Assembly: GCA_021613535.1 (NCBI GenBank)
Contig: CP075493.1
Location: forward strand, 16,988,001 to 17,052,000
DNA: 64,000 nt
DNA from: Adineta vaga
Taxonomy: Eukaryota; Rotifera
Direction: 5' to 3'
Below the pieces are notes generated by a model. It was not told where the DNA came from. It was given only the letters and a program-made list of their open reading frames with translations, and did not search any database. Shown here one piece after another: positions 43,374-55,754 of this stretch; position 1 is the first letter of the stretch; every line of letters starts with the position of its first letter. A program made the position numbers and the translations under genes.

Positions 43374-46300
43374 ATGTCTCACGAAGAAGGGGTATCCTCA
43401 AAGGATGAAAATAATCCCATACGCCATGCAAACCATTCTGAAAGCATGAACATGACACAAGTATTCTTCGATGAAAAACATTCACCTCAACCGATGATAC
43501 AGAAAACAAGTACGACAGCTCCATTGACAACACCGTATGCATTACCGGTTCTTAGATGATTAATAAAAACTTTCCTTTTTTTAGGATTACAATAGTTGAT
43601 CGAAGAAAAAAACGATCCTTGAAAATTTTTATCATTACTGCTGCCGTCTTGATTCTTGTAGCTACTTTAATTACAATAGCTCTTGTTTTGAAAAAAAAAC
43701 TAGATACAACAGGTATAGTTTTGTCGATAAGAAAAGAATATACGCAGATAATTTTCATTTAGAACTAATAAAACACAAAATCTACTAATTTTCTCAGTCA
43801 ATCAGTATTTAATACATCTGCGCAATAGCTCTAGCCATTTTATTGAACTTTTAGGCACATAGTAAGGTATTCCTGAAAACTTATATTATAAAAGTTTTAA
43901 TCTGAAATTTTACCAGCAGATAAATTTAATGGAGATTATCATAGTTCGTCAGTTTAAAAAGAACGAACGCGTTATTCTCGAGATACTGAGTTTACAAGGT
44001 AACTTGATTATCTTTTTATTCTTGCAAGAAATGACTATGTTACAAATTTGATATTTTGCAAACACTTATTTATTTTTATTGAAACTTTCGAGACATTTTA
44101 ATTTTGCTTAGATTTATTTACTAGAAAAATCTCAGGCCAAAAGTTTATAATGCGATTATTGTACAGATGTACTGTTCTGAATATCTCCTATCTATGATAT
44201 AGATGAGACGTTGGTCCATGATTATTACCTGAGATATTTCCATCATAAAATTGTTTTTGACAGAGTTTTTTACCTGAGACAGACAACAATCAAATAGTCG
44301 AAACCTATATACAAAGTGTCAACAGCATCTTACAGTTACATTCGCTGCTCTTGTAGATAGTACCTATAAGAAAATAAAATACAGCTGGTCCTAATTTTTC
44401 GACAATGTACCTCTGATAATGGCTGTACAAGTTTATATTGCTTCGAGCACACTTTTCTTGATCGATTGTGCCAATAAGCAGTGTTGTGAGGTAGATACTT
44501 TTACCATGATACAAAGTATTTTTGATAAAGCAAATTACCACTATAGATTATCAGATATAATCTTATGCTATATAGGAGAACTCCTAATGGGCCGAAAGTT
44601 TTTCAAAAAGTCGCGCATTTCGTCCAAAAATTGACTTTTCGATTAACACACCCTCAAGATTTGTTGAGATCGAGAAGTTCAGTCTTGGTATATCCCTACG
44701 CAGCACTCTGTATGTGATCTCCTACACTTGCCATTTTGGACTTCTCTATGATAGTTTGCTCTATTTAGTTACAAAAAATGCAACAAAAATTTCAAGTCTT
44801 GGTAAGTAAAAACTGTTCATATTCCTGCTTTGATAGATCGATAAATGTTTGCGATTCTTTTTTCAAGATACAAGTACAATATTGGCAAGGTATGTTTTTT
44901 CTGAGTCATTCTTTTCCATTGTCTATAGTAGTGTGGTCATCGTCGACTACTGTGCTGTTCAGGTAAACGATTGATAAGGTGATTTGCTAACATAATACAA
45001 GAGTCTGTTTGAATCTATCATCGTTCTGTTAAAAAAATTAAGAACGTGGGTACGAATGTGGGTATATATCTAATATGGACAAAACGCCAGTATATACCTC
45101 ACACCCACACCCACATCCACCCTCTTTCTTTCTTTACGATGAACAACACATTCGTTTAGATACTCGCATTTGTCTCTGCTCTTCTGTGATATACAAGCAT
45201 ATGATTCGATAGAGTTGCCCGAGTTGAATCAAGCACACACTTATTTTTATCTTACATAGCCGTGTAGACATATTATTTCGAGAGAACTTCTAATCAACAG
45301 TTGACTTTTCTTCGATGTTAAGCAAATCGTGTTCTATACATGTCAAACTTAGTAACATGGACAAACGAACTGTACACCTTTTTAATATTAAACATTTCTT
45401 TCTGTTTTTCAAGTGTCGCCATGAATACAACCATCAATCCCAACATCACAAGACCAAAAAATCCATGTAAGCGAGAGAAAGCTCAAATCAGTCGATCGAT
45501 TAGCGTTGAAATATGTGATAATTCAATATTTCCAAACAGTTGAAAAAAAAACTCAAGAAGAATCCTTTGCTCTGAGAGTTATTGAGTGGTATCATGCTTC
45601 CAAACCTGTAGAGTAGATGGATTCAGTCGTTGTTGTGAAAAAAGATGATCGGTTCGAATTGAGTACATTCGAGACTAGTTTATCAAATTGATTTGATCCT
45701 CAGATATTTTTCATATTTCGTTTTATCACGGTTCATTCAGCATTGCTTCTTTCTATAATAATCGAGTTTCAGATGGATGTGTAATGCAAAGCTTCTATAG
45801 AATGAAACCTTCATTATCTTTGGGAAGATTTTGAAAAGTATTCCGATAGGTAGTCTATTGTTTACGATATGAGAGAATGATTGATTTAATTTGGTTTCGA
45901 GGTGCACCGTATGGTTTGGGATGGAATACAACTGGCATTACTATACTCAACTCGTCACAATTGACAAGCTGCAGTGGTCTATATTTGGATTCTAACGGTA
46001 ATTTATATACGGTGGATGAATATTGGAATCATGTTGTGTGGAAATTATTACAAAATACTACGACTGCATTCATTGTGGCAGGAATAATGCGATCAAGAGG
46101 CTCCAATTCTAGTCAATTGAATTTTCCTCAAGATGTTTATGTTGATTCCAACTTAAATTTGTATGTAACTGATTATTATGGTTATCGTGTCCAAAAATTT
46201 ACGAATCAATCTTCAATTGGAGAAACTATTGCCGGAATTTCTAATTCCAAAGGAATCGCACTCAATCAATTTGGTGGTCTCCGATATTTTACTTTTGATT

Positions 46301-46836
46301 CAACAGAAACATACATGTACATTACTGATTGTGACAATCATCGTATTATGCGCTATTTCACAAATTCGACCTCTGGAACCGATGGAACACTTGTCGCTGG
46401 TGGAAACGGAGCTGGTACCAACAACACGCAGATGAATTATCCATGGGGAATCTATTATCAACCATCCGTCAGCAAGTATATGTATATCACAAACTATTAT
46501 GGACATTCAGTAATGAGATGGATACCTGGAGCTTCATCAGGTAGTTTTGTAGCTGGCATTCCAGGTATATCAGGTTCAGATGCGACAATGTTGAATAATC
46601 CTATGGGCATCAAAATGGATATCTATCAAAATTTGTTTGTTGTTGACAGTACCAATAATCGAGTGCAGCTGTTTTGTCCCAATAGTTCGGTTGGTATCAC
46701 AATTATCGGCGATGGTATTCCCAGAGATAGTGCAACACAATTGAATAGACCAAGAAGTATTATTTTTGATTCATCAATGAACATGTACATCAGTGATTAT
46801 GGCAATGCTCGAATTCAAAAATTCATGAAACTGTAA
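43374..46836 (+). CDS. type II membrane protein with NHL-repeat beta-propeller
   Basis: Exon 1 (43374-43534) encodes a hydrophilic cytoplasmic tail. Exon 2 (43585-43712) joins in frame and holds basic residues and a TM helix (SLKIFIITAAVLILVATLITIALVL). The large last exon (45902-46836, 311 aa) is an extracellular NHL propeller with repeated GLYLDSNGNLYTVD, DVYVDSNLNLYVTDYYGYRVQKF, MYITDCDNHRIMRY, NPMGIKMDIYQNLFVVDSTNNRVQLF, SIIFDSSMNMYISDYGNARIQKF. Exon 45414-45466 (NTTINPNITRPKNPC) joins well to the last exon (phase 1, completing a Cys) but not directly to exon 2, so one exon is still missing in 43713-45413 or an indel is present. Many N-glycosylation sequons. Possible carbohydrate or protein binder; function unknown. 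Confidence 0.7.
44647..44660. repeat. solitary arm of the TGTGGG palindrome
   Basis: CACACCCTCAAGAT occurs with no left arm nearby: a half element carrying the conserved CTCAAGAT end. Inside the long intron of the NHL gene. Confidence 0.5.
45046..45123. repeat. TGTGGG-type palindromic element 7 (intronic)
   Basis: CGTGGGTACGAATGTGGGTATATA, a loop of about 20 nt, then TATATACCTCACACCCACACCCACATCCACCC. The TATATA inner arms also pair, lengthening the stem. Inside an intron of the NHL gene. Confidence 0.75.
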
Positions 46837-47547
46837 GATCTAATGAAGTTGAATACTTTCATTGATATCATTAAAAAGACAGAATCGTTGTTGTAACTCA
46901 ATAATAACGTCATACTAACTTATTTCTTGCTCATTTGCCATTGTTCGCTTGATTTCTTTATACTCGTTTCATGTGCTTCTGCTTTACTTGAAAACGTCTC
47001 TGAATAAACTCTCTCGTATTCTATTCTCTACAGAAATAGTTGGTCAATGATCTCAAAAGAAGTGTCTCAAGAGCGTGGGCTTGAATAAGAAAAAATCAAG
47101 CGTCATACTGTGCATTTGAAATATTGTTCTAACGTAAGGTCCCCAACACATAAAAAAACTCGTTCTTTAGACTTTTACATATTAAAATAATCAGAGATGC
47201 GCAAATACAAATAAATATTGTCTATCAAATTACACTGTATTCGATAACTTTGTGCTGTCATGTACTCTACTATATAAGTTCGAAAGATCTAGAATCGGTT
47301 AGTTTATATTGTTGTGCACTGAAAAATTTGAAAGGATCTGGAATAGATTATCTGGTATTATCAGACGTTTATCTGCTTTACATATAAAAAATAGAATTTT
47401 ATATTGTGAAAGATGAGAGAACCGAAATATTCTTAGTATCTTAGAGTTTGATACAGAGAAAGATTGGTAAAATAAGGATATTTTGTGCTATTTGGTTATG
47501 TTATGTATATTCAATTTAAGCAAAACTAGTCAAAGGACAACATGACA

Positions 47548-47617
47548 GTGTGGGTGTGAGTGAGGGTAGATGCGTGCAAGTCAGTGTCCCAATTCACTCA
47601 CACCCACACCCTGAAGA
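47548..47617. repeat. TGTGGG-type palindromic element 8
   Basis: AGTGTGGGTGTGAGTGAGGGTAG, a loop of about 20 nt, then CACTCACACCCACACCCTGAAGAT. The two arms pair over about 20 bp, and the CTNAAGAT end is kept. Confidence 0.75.
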
Positions 47618-47902
47618 TTAAGCCTATGAAGTTCGTTGTAACACCTTTTTTTAGAGTGTTGTTTCGTGTGTTCTTGAATCATATAACGTACTTGCTCTCT
47701 TTGCTTCGAATCGAATGAAATATTTGCATAGTGGACTTGTATAAATTTGTCAGTTGTTTAGGGACGCTAGATCCAAGAAGCAACTTCTAAAGTGTGCCTT
47801 CAGATTAACACTATATTGGGATAGCGTTTTTGTTCCAAGGATACTTCTGCCGTTTGAACATCAATCATTGAATGCGTTTATATACTTGAACTGGGAATGA
47901 AT

Positions 47903-48340
47903 GACGTATTTGAAGAGAATGTTACTATGAATTATTCATTGTTCGGTTGTTCTTCGATCAAAGAATACACTCGATATCTTTCCATTGAATTAGGTGAAAT
48001 ATTTGAGGAAAATGTTGGTCTTTGTTTCAATTATCCGATTTATCAGTATTTCTTAACCATAGTATCCACTTGCTTTCTTTAGTTTGGATTGGAGAAGATA
48101 TTTGAAGAAAATGTTAACACTATGAATTATTTATTTGCCATGTTTTTTTTAAATTATATAATGCACTCAATATCTTTGTATCGAGTTGGATGAAATGTTC
48201 GAAGAGAATGTTCGTACTAGTGCCACTACTTTTGGTGATAGTGGTACTTGTTTGAATATTTATGAATGGTGAGCTTATGGATCACATATTGAAGTGGTAA
48301 TCTTTGAATTGAATCCGATGTAATATTCGAAGAGACTGTT
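47903..48340. repeat. degenerate tandem repeat, about 96-bp period
   Basis: The core GATGAAATATTTGAAGAGAATGTT recurs with small changes at about 47903, 47993, 48093, 48189 and 48317 (spacings about 90-100, then 128). Preceding text with CTCGATATCTTT and GAATTG also recurs. It is too diverged for recent slippage and has no coding frame kept across units. Confidence 0.55.
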
Positions 48341-49622
48341 TTTACACCAGAGAAGTAAGCTAGGTATGTTATTTTAATTGAGTCTTTCATTGATGGTCAA
48401 TTTAGAAAGTCTTCTGAAATCCTATTGTATCATTCATATATTCTTCTTTGAGTTTATCCTTTTTAGTATTTTTGGTTTTATGAATTGTTTTAATATTTCT
48501 TTCTTCGTAGAACACATGGCACGAGTTCACGTCTATCATCTACTCTCAACAGTGCCGTCAATTATTAGTCACTTTAATAAACATTATTCAGTAGTTGGTT
48601 TCTTTTCCTTTTACATTTTCATAACATTTTCTGTTTTTATACTAACCACGCATATCTTATTATTAAACATTTCCACTTATCTATCTTTTCTTTATTATAT
48701 TGTCAGTTTTTATTGGTTTCTTAGTTTTAATAAAATATACAAGGTTAAAATGTACCCTAATTGTTGTTTGCTTTGAAGTAAAATGTGCTTTTTTCAGAAT
48801 ATTCTTCTGAACATATTTTAGAAGTTTTAACTTTCAAGAATGATTTCGTCTTTTGTACGATATTTTTTCCATCATATAATTGTATATTTCCTGTAGGGCT
48901 GTATTTCAGAGTTTAAAATCAACCAATCCTGTCATATTTTAAACACTATTATAGAATTCGTTAACGCAATCCTTTTGTTTTGTTTGAAAACTCATTTTGT
49001 GCCTTTATTTTACTCTCATATCGCAGTCAAACATTTGATGGATACTGTTGAGCAAAATTCCAACTAAAAACTACAAATAAAACCGCGTATATCATGCCTT
49101 TCTCCTGTCTGTGAAATATTTTAACAGAAAAGTTCGGATATGCAGTTTATCATTACAGCAACAGTTTCTTTTTTGTAGCAGCTATAGTTGTCACATCCAC
49201 AATCGTCGCCAGATAGCAAAAACATGCTCAAAACTTTCATCTTCTCTTTTCTCTACATTTATATTTATGCAATTGCCGATATATACATATGAAACGATAC
49301 ATCACTCCAAATTTCAATGATTTTACGTAGAATATCTTAGCGCTCGATTCGACTTTTCCTAGGATTTATTCGTTATGATATGCGTTCCAATTTTGCTCCC
49401 ACTGGTTCCAAGTCGAACTTGACGAGCTCTATCGATTCCAATAACCAGATTTTTGCGTAGGTCTCTTCCTTAATCCTCAAAACTCCTAAAAACTACTAAA
49501 ATTTGGTTCAATTGCACTTTAACGACACCGTCACAATCGACGTGAGAGTGTTCGTCAAGGGTCTCACTAAAGTACAGTTGTATCTCGGGCGCCAAGATAT
49601 CCTACGTTTATTTTGAGACTTT

Positions 49623-51117
49623 CTATAAGAGATTATATTTTAGTACACGATTATTGTTCAAATCGGGTACGTATAAACTAAAATTTGAATCGATAACAAT
49701 ATTTTGAGGACTACTTAATCCAATAGTTATAATTGGTATTCCAATCTTTGAATTAGGACAGAACATTGTTATTCGACTATTATTGACATTATTACCATCA
49801 GCTACATACATATTACCATATCTATCAAATATTAATCCTTTTGGTAAATAGAGTAGAGTTTCATTTGTGCCTGGACTTCCACACACACCAGCAATAGCTG
49901 TACCACTTATATCTCCTGGTCTCCATTTGACAATACAATGTGCATTTTGATTGGCAATGTAGAGTATACCTGTATAAGGATCTACATAGATGCCTGTAGG
50001 AGTATTGAGTTGATAAATAGAGTTTCCGGCAGTACCATTACCTGCTACTAGAGTTGCATTGGTTGAGTTTGGTGCTAGTTTTAAAATACGATGATAATTG
50101 ATATCTGGTATGTAAATATTACCAATGGAATCGCCACTTAAACCAAACATGCCACCATAGAGATTGTTAGGAGTGGTTGTGGTTCCATTTCCATAGATCT
50201 TATGACCATATATAGATTTATTGACAAAAACTTGTACACGTAAATTCTGTCTATCCGCAACGAACATATTTTCATATTTATCGATATAAACGGCTGTGGG
50301 TCTATTCAATTGTGTATTATTGTTACCTGGTCCTTGTCCACCAGCTACTATTGCGCCACTAGTAGCACCAACTTCCCATTTCAAAATGCGATGATTACTT
50401 GTATCAGCTATATACAGAACATCACTTCCATTAACCATGAAAAGAGATTGAGGAGATTGAACTTGATTTGTACCATTACCACGAGTAGCCAATACAATTG
50501 GAGTTGTATTCCAATGTAATATAACACCTAAAAGTAAGAAAAAAAAACTCATTGATATCTCTACTCTTCATACATTTCACTTACATTCAAAATTATCTGT
50601 TGTCGTTGGAGATTCTAAATAGATATTATCAGTATTAAGAAGATTTTATTAAAAAATAAGATTTTACCTGTTGTATCTGATTGTATCGATGTAACGATTG
50701 GAACTAATAGAAAAAGACATCATTTTTAAGAATATAAAATGTAGAAATCTTACCTTCAGTAGTTAGTTCCATCATCGTCATTGTATTTTCCCATTGTTCT
50801 ATTGAAGGTAGTTGTCGGAAATAGAATATACTATTTGAATTATTTTTCATTTGATAATAACTAGAATTTTCATATGTCAATGAATTAAATAATTCACAAA
50901 TAACTGTATTATTATTTTCAATAATACAATTTAATGATAAAATTAAATTATTTCCCATAGAATTAATCAAAATACATAGACATTCATGACATGATGATTT
51001 ATTAATTATTTCATTCGTAGAATTGATAATTAAAGATACATTGAAAATAGTTCCTATTTCAATTGCATGAATTATAGTTACAACAATGAAGACGTTAAAT
51101 ATCGATACAAGAAACAT
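49623..51117 (-). CDS. secreted NHL-repeat beta-propeller protein
   Basis: Four exons on the minus strand, 51117-50754, 50703-50668, 50614-50585 and 50527-49623, all phase 1, giving 444 aa. A signal peptide (FLVSIFNVFIVVTIIHA) precedes an N-terminal Cys-containing domain resembling a PAN/apple fold (SSCHECLCILIN...LNCIIENNNTVICELFN), then a short Thr-rich linker encoded by two mini-exons (36 and 30 nt). The 300-aa NHL propeller follows: SLFMVNGSDVLYIADTSNHRILKW, AVYIDKYENMFVADRQNLRVQVF, GIYVDPYTGILYIANQNAHCIVKW, GLIFDRYGNMYVADGNN. It is paralogous to the plus-strand NHL gene, but secreted rather than membrane-anchored; the two lie tail to tail 2.8 kb apart. Appears intact. Confidence 0.85.
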
Positions 51118-51799
51118 CTTACTTTGTATTATCTTTCTATATGAGCATTGATTTTACATCAATATTTATTATTTTAGATTCGTATTAAAAATGCACGATA
51201 AATTGATTCTCAAGCATAGAGTCCGAAAACAAGAAAAAAGAATTTCCCATTTGTTTGATGAAAGACATAAATATTGTTGCGATTTATTAAAGTTTTTTCT
51301 CTATTGTTCGCTGACGATATATAGGATGAAAATAATGATTTCTCTCGAGTAAGAAGAGTTATGTTAAAATCTTTCTATCAGACATTGAAAAAAATCATTG
51401 AAATTGAGAAAATTTATCTAAGATTTTGAACATTTCTTTATATTCTTATCTTTAATTTTTTTCTTTTAATCTCATTCAACAAACAATATTTCAACTGAAA
51501 TATCAATAGATCAAAAGAGATTGTTCGAAATATTATAATTCAATTTTCAAAACTCTGAAAAGAATCTCTTCTCTCTTTTTTCAGATCTAAACAAACTCTC
51601 AAAGTTCATCTTGACGGATGTAGATGAGAGTGTAGAATCTACACATGCATCCTTTCAGTTGAGGAAACATTTTGAGTATTATCTAAAGAAATTTTAAATC
51701 CAAGCAACACAATAAAATTCGAGATTACAATAAACTAGATAATTATTGATAAATGTCATTTACATAAATTCTTCTTTGTTTTTCAAATATTACATATGA
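51118..51799. other. intergenic, weak palindrome
   Basis: Between the NHL gene's 5' end and the TPR pseudogene's 3' end. No coding frame; contains palindromic element 9. Confidence 0.35.
51608..51652. repeat. degenerate TGTGGG-type palindromic element 9
   Basis: It starts with ATCTTGA, then GGATGTAGATGAGAGTGTAGA paired with TCTACACATGCATCC. It keeps the end motif but has lost most GGG triplets; 148 bp beyond the TPR reading frame's stop. Confidence 0.45.
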
Positions 51800-54240
51800 T
51801 TAAGATTCAAGCTTCGCCAATTTACCTTTGAGATCTGTTAACTTTTCATGATCGGAAGGCAATTGTTTCTCATAAATTGTAAGCGCAAATTTCAAGTGTT
51901 CGATAGCCTTGATTTCTCCATTCTGCTTATACATATATAAATCACCCATTGACTGATGACTGAGAGCTAAATCAGGATGATCAGAATGCAACACCTTTGT
52001 CCACATATACAGAGCTTTTTCTAATGCAACAGTGGCATTTTCGATGTTATTGCATTCCAGATGAGTTAATCCGATAAGATATTGACATTTTGCTATATCT
52101 CGTTGATTATCATCATGTATAAAAATACGTTTGTACACGTCGTGAGCTTGTTCATAAAGTTGAAGTGCACCAACAAAATTTCCCTTTGCAAAATGAATCT
52201 CGCCTTGATTTTTTAAAATATATGCTAAATTAATATGATCGACTGATGATGAGAAAACCTTTTTAGTTAAATGGAGAGCCTCTTCATAATACTTTTCTGC
52301 TTCATCGATTTTATTGAGAAGGACGATTTGATTTCCACTCTTTGTAGTTCCCATTCGCTCGCTAATATCGACTGCCAGACGAAATTGTGTTAGTGCTTCT
52401 TTAATTTTGCCTTGTTTGTAATATTGCTTTCCGATATTGTTCTCGGTAGCAGCAGTGTGTGGATAACTAGTGGGAGCGAGTCGCGCTGTTATTTGCGATT
52501 CTTTAAGTAAGCAATCAAGTGCTTTGTCGTAATCTCTCTTATGATAGTGAGCAAACGAAAAAAACTTATAGCATTCGCTGATTTCGGGACCATCAAACAA
52601 TGAGATACGTTTTAGAAGTATTAGAGCTCGTTCCAAGTAGTCTAAACAGACATCGTCATTACCTTTATTAAAATTTAAGAGTTCGAGATTAATCAAAACT
52701 TTTGCAATTCCGAATTCATTGCCATGTTCACCTGCTCGTCGATAAAAGTCTAATGCTTCATCACCGAAAGCAATAGCTTTAGTAAAATCTCCCAAGTCCT
52801 GATAAGTTCGTAAGAGATTGCAGCAAATTTTACTTTTTAAGATAAGACACTCAGATTCTGTATGCATAATAAGATCATAAGCTTGATGAAAATGAAAAAG
52901 GGCTCGATCAATTTCACCAAAAACGCGACAGCATAAACCGGTACCAAATTGAATGTGAGGATCGTTCATACGATGCAATGCAAGATTTTCGAAATATGTG
53001 CGAGATTTGAGCCATTGACCCATGTCAAACAATAGATTACCAAATGCAATTTCAATATCATTTGATTTGTCTATAGTTCTTTTTCTTTAAAATCAAGATA
53101 TTGTTTGACAATAATATTATCTTCGTTACTTGCCGTCATTGAACGTTGCCAAAAACATAATGTATTATCATAAGTAGTCGATTCAAGCTTGAATACGGTA
53201 CCCAAATCAAAAAGCAATTCTTCTTCATCTTCATGTAAACTCATATGTTGTATATCTGCAAGAATAATTTCAAAGAGAATGAAGTCGAGATTGCCAGAAT
53301 TGGATCGATTATTCCGTTCAATACCTGCAAAAATCTCTGCTACTCGTTGAAAAATATACATTGCTCGAAATTAAATTGTCCTATACTTTTCTGAAATCGA
53401 TCAATTTCAACTTTGGAGATTTTCACACCACGATTTATATTCATTTTTTTATGTATATTTTCGCAAACTTTTACGTTACTCAGCTAAACATGTACCAAGA
53501 TCATTAATATAAAAACGATACATATACAAAGCATCAGTATCTTCGATTCGCAGAGCTTTGTTAATACGTCTATAAATGAAACAATCTTTCGTGTATCATT
53601 GAATAGCTTGATCGGGAGTGTACTCATTTTCAAATTTATTGATATTTTCAAGATGTCGCGTTTACAGCCTTCGAAATCTAAATAACATTTTTGTATCATT
53701 TCTTCCTCGCTTTTACGCATGGCATCTTCGTTTGATAACATTTTTCGAATAACTTTCTTTATTAATTGAAAGAAAATAATCGATCCTGATTCTTGATTGA
53801 AGATCACGAATAGATTTTTGCTTGTTGTGATCGCAAACAATAAAAATAGTTGACAGATTATTAAGGTAATCGATGGTACGTTCAATAGTTCGTGGCAGAT
53901 AAAAGTGGATCATACATACTTCTATTTTGATAGAAGATAAAAATAGAATCAATCAAACGTAGATTATGTAATTTTTTCAGTAGATTTGCCAATACAAACA
54001 AACCATAGATAATAATAAATATAATTTCATCTTTGACCTTTTCAATATAGAAAATACAATCGATCTTATTCGAAAAGAAAAGTGCAGAATCATTTAATTG
54101 ACGTAAAGTATTCTCGAGTAGATTTATATGATTAATATCAGGTAATGTTTTTGTGTTTTGAATAAAAATTTGTCCGATGGTTTATCTTCAGTTGCTTTCT
54201 CTTCGAAGGGCGTATTGTCTAATCTTCACCTAACTATATA
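51800..54240 (-). pseudogene. NAD:arginine ADP-ribosyltransferase-TPR protein, pseudogene 1
   Basis: The 3' part (53032-51800) is an open 410-aa array of KLC-like TPRs (for example TAATENNIGKQYYKQGKIKEAL, LALSHQSMGDLYMYKQNGEIKA). Upstream, pieces of an ART domain lie in changing frames: a region around FENEYTPDQAIQ-stop-YTKDCFIYRRINKALR at about 53590, where a TGA stands at the conserved Trp; the ISKVEIDRFQKSIGQF segment with a frameshift near the STS motif (about 53350); VAEIFAGIERN; and the catalytic EDEEELLFDLGTVF (ExE region). A further frameshift lies at about 53080, between ART and TPR. The N-terminal part continues to about 54240. At least three lesions. A functional protein would mono-ADP-ribosylate targets chosen by its TPRs. 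Confidence 0.8.
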
Positions 54241-54470
54241 ATAATGACAATTTATTTCTTATTTAAAGTTAGCATAAGAGACATTCTACATAAGTCATGA
54301 ATAATCAGTACCTCAAGATTAATTTTACATTTGTATTCTTCAATGTATTCTAAAAGCTTTAGAATAGAATAAAGACAAGATTTTCTATATAAAATTATGA
54401 TAAATGTATATTTAATATTGTACAAAAACAAGAAAAAGATTTGTTCATTTATTTAGAATATATTCAAATG

Positions 54471-55052
54471 GTATGTAGAAGAATGAATTCTCATTCGACG
54501 GATAATCAATTTGTTCTTCGTAATGCTACTGATTCTGATAATGTTTCACTTGGTAAGCTCAATCAACAAACATTTTTTGAAACATATGTTAATGATTATT
54601 CTACTCGTTACACTAAAAATGATATCAAAAATTATTTTAATTCATCAGTCAGTCCATAATCATTTGCAAAAACGATTTCTGATTCAAAACAAGCAACTTG
54701 GATTATTGAAGATCGAACAAATGGTAAATTCGCTGCATTTGCTAATACTGGTCCATGTAAAATGACACTTTCTGAGATTGAAAAAGGAAATGATGGAGAA
54801 ATCTATCGTTTATATGTTTTACGTCATTATCAAGATGATAAACTTGGTGAAACTCTTATGAATGTATCTTTATCATGGTTAGAAAAACAATATCCTGGAC
54901 GACCTATTTGGCTTGGAGTATGGAAAGAAAATTTAAAAGCTCAAGAATTTCATAAACAGTATAATTTCAAGAAAGTTGGTGAACGATTTTATCAAGTTGG
55001 AGAATATAAAAGACCTAGTTTTATTATGAAAAAAGAAAGTTCTTCGAAATAA
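54471..55052 (+). pseudogene. GNAT-family N-acetyltransferase with one in-frame stop
   Basis: The same reading frame runs from the ATG at 54471 to 55052, broken only by a TAA at 54657-54659. N-terminal part: FVLRNATDSDNVSLGKLNQQTFFETY. After the stop: WIIEDRTNGKFAAFANTG, then EIYRLYVLRHYQDDKLGETLMNVSLSWLE (motif A, where the usual RxxGxG/A acetyl-CoA loop appears as HYQDDKLG), then PIWLGVWKENLKAQEFHKQYNFKKVGE (motif B). It resembles bacterial spermidine/RimI-like GNATs with the LGVWExNxxAxxFY signature, so it may be acquired DNA. The single stop implies recent loss, a polymorphism or an assembly error. Confidence 0.75.
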
Positions 55053-55186
55053 AAATTCTCTCATTAAATGAAACAATTGGATTTGATTAGTTTTCATTGA
55101 TGAATATTATTAAATCATTTTCTAATGCTTTGAAATTAAGAATTCAAAAAAAAAAAGCTCCAATAGAAAATATGACCGTTATTAGT

Positions 55187-55614
55187 CTATAAGAATGTAT
55201 TAAGTATTTCTTCGAGTGTTGTTGTTGTTGTTCGATGACGTTCAGGTACAAAACTATAAGGATCATTTGGACCCACAAGATCAATATCATAATGAATCGA
55301 ATAAACATCAGCTTGGACTATTGTGCCTATTAAGATAAATGAGACGATTAATGGTTTAATGACCTTTTTTCAATGAAATCTTCGTTAAGTTTATATTATT
55401 TGAACAATCAAATAAAAACTTATTTACTTTTTTCAATATTGATTCCTTGTACAATTGTATTATCAGTAGCGCGTCTTTGAGTAGCAATATTAGCAATGGA
55501 ATACATTCTCAATACTTCCGAAATGACCATATCTATATATGGTAATTGTGAAACAATTTCATCTTGAAGTTTTTTTAGTGTAGGTGTGTGTGAACAAGAG
55601 ACCCACATCCTCAA
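55187..55614 (-). pseudogene. cytochrome P450 C-terminal fragment
   Basis: Two exons on the minus strand, 55614-55428 and 55326-55187, join in phase 1. The first carries LQDEIVSQLPYIDMVISEVLRMY, i.e. the helix K ExxR motif (EVLR), then RRATDNTIVQGINI. The second carries VQADVYSIHYDIDLVGPNDPYSFVPERH, the PERF-like meander region. The heme-binding FxxGxRxCxG segment is absent; a stop follows a Thr run. The N-terminal 300 residues are missing: similarity stops at a TGTGGG-type hairpin (55577-55613). A truncated, non-functional CYP3/4-type gene. Confidence 0.7.
55577..55613. repeat. TGTGGG-type palindromic element 10, at P450 truncation point
   Basis: AGTGTAGGTGTGTGTG, an 8-nt loop, then GAGACCCACATCCTCAAA. 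Short and diverged. It abuts the place where P450 similarity begins. Confidence 0.55.
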
Positions 55615-55754
55615 AAAGAGTTCGTATATTTACTCAACTTTGAAATATTAATAAGATTTATTTGAAAAGAGCTTTATTGTCAAAATAATGATAAAGATAA
55701 AGCAAAAAGGTATGAAAATTTATTAAGAAAATCTTGTTAATAGATATTCATCAC

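Larger units (their letters stand above)
46837..49622. other. intergenic region between two tail-to-tail NHL genes
   Basis: Contains palindromic element 8 and a degenerate tandem repeat (both listed). The hydrophobic frame 48378-48776 (132 aa, Phe/Leu/Ile-rich, with several possible TM segments) shows no family features and is probably spurious. Confidence 0.4.

Noticed and set aside
43556-43762. Two opposed 68-aa frames over 43552-43762
   Set aside because: Only the plus-strand frame is real: it is the TM exon of the NHL gene. The minus frame is its shadow.
48378-48776. 132-aa hydrophobic ORF as a membrane protein gene
   Set aside because: Phe/Leu/Ile-rich composition is expected from AT-rich DNA; no loop charge pattern, homology or splice context.
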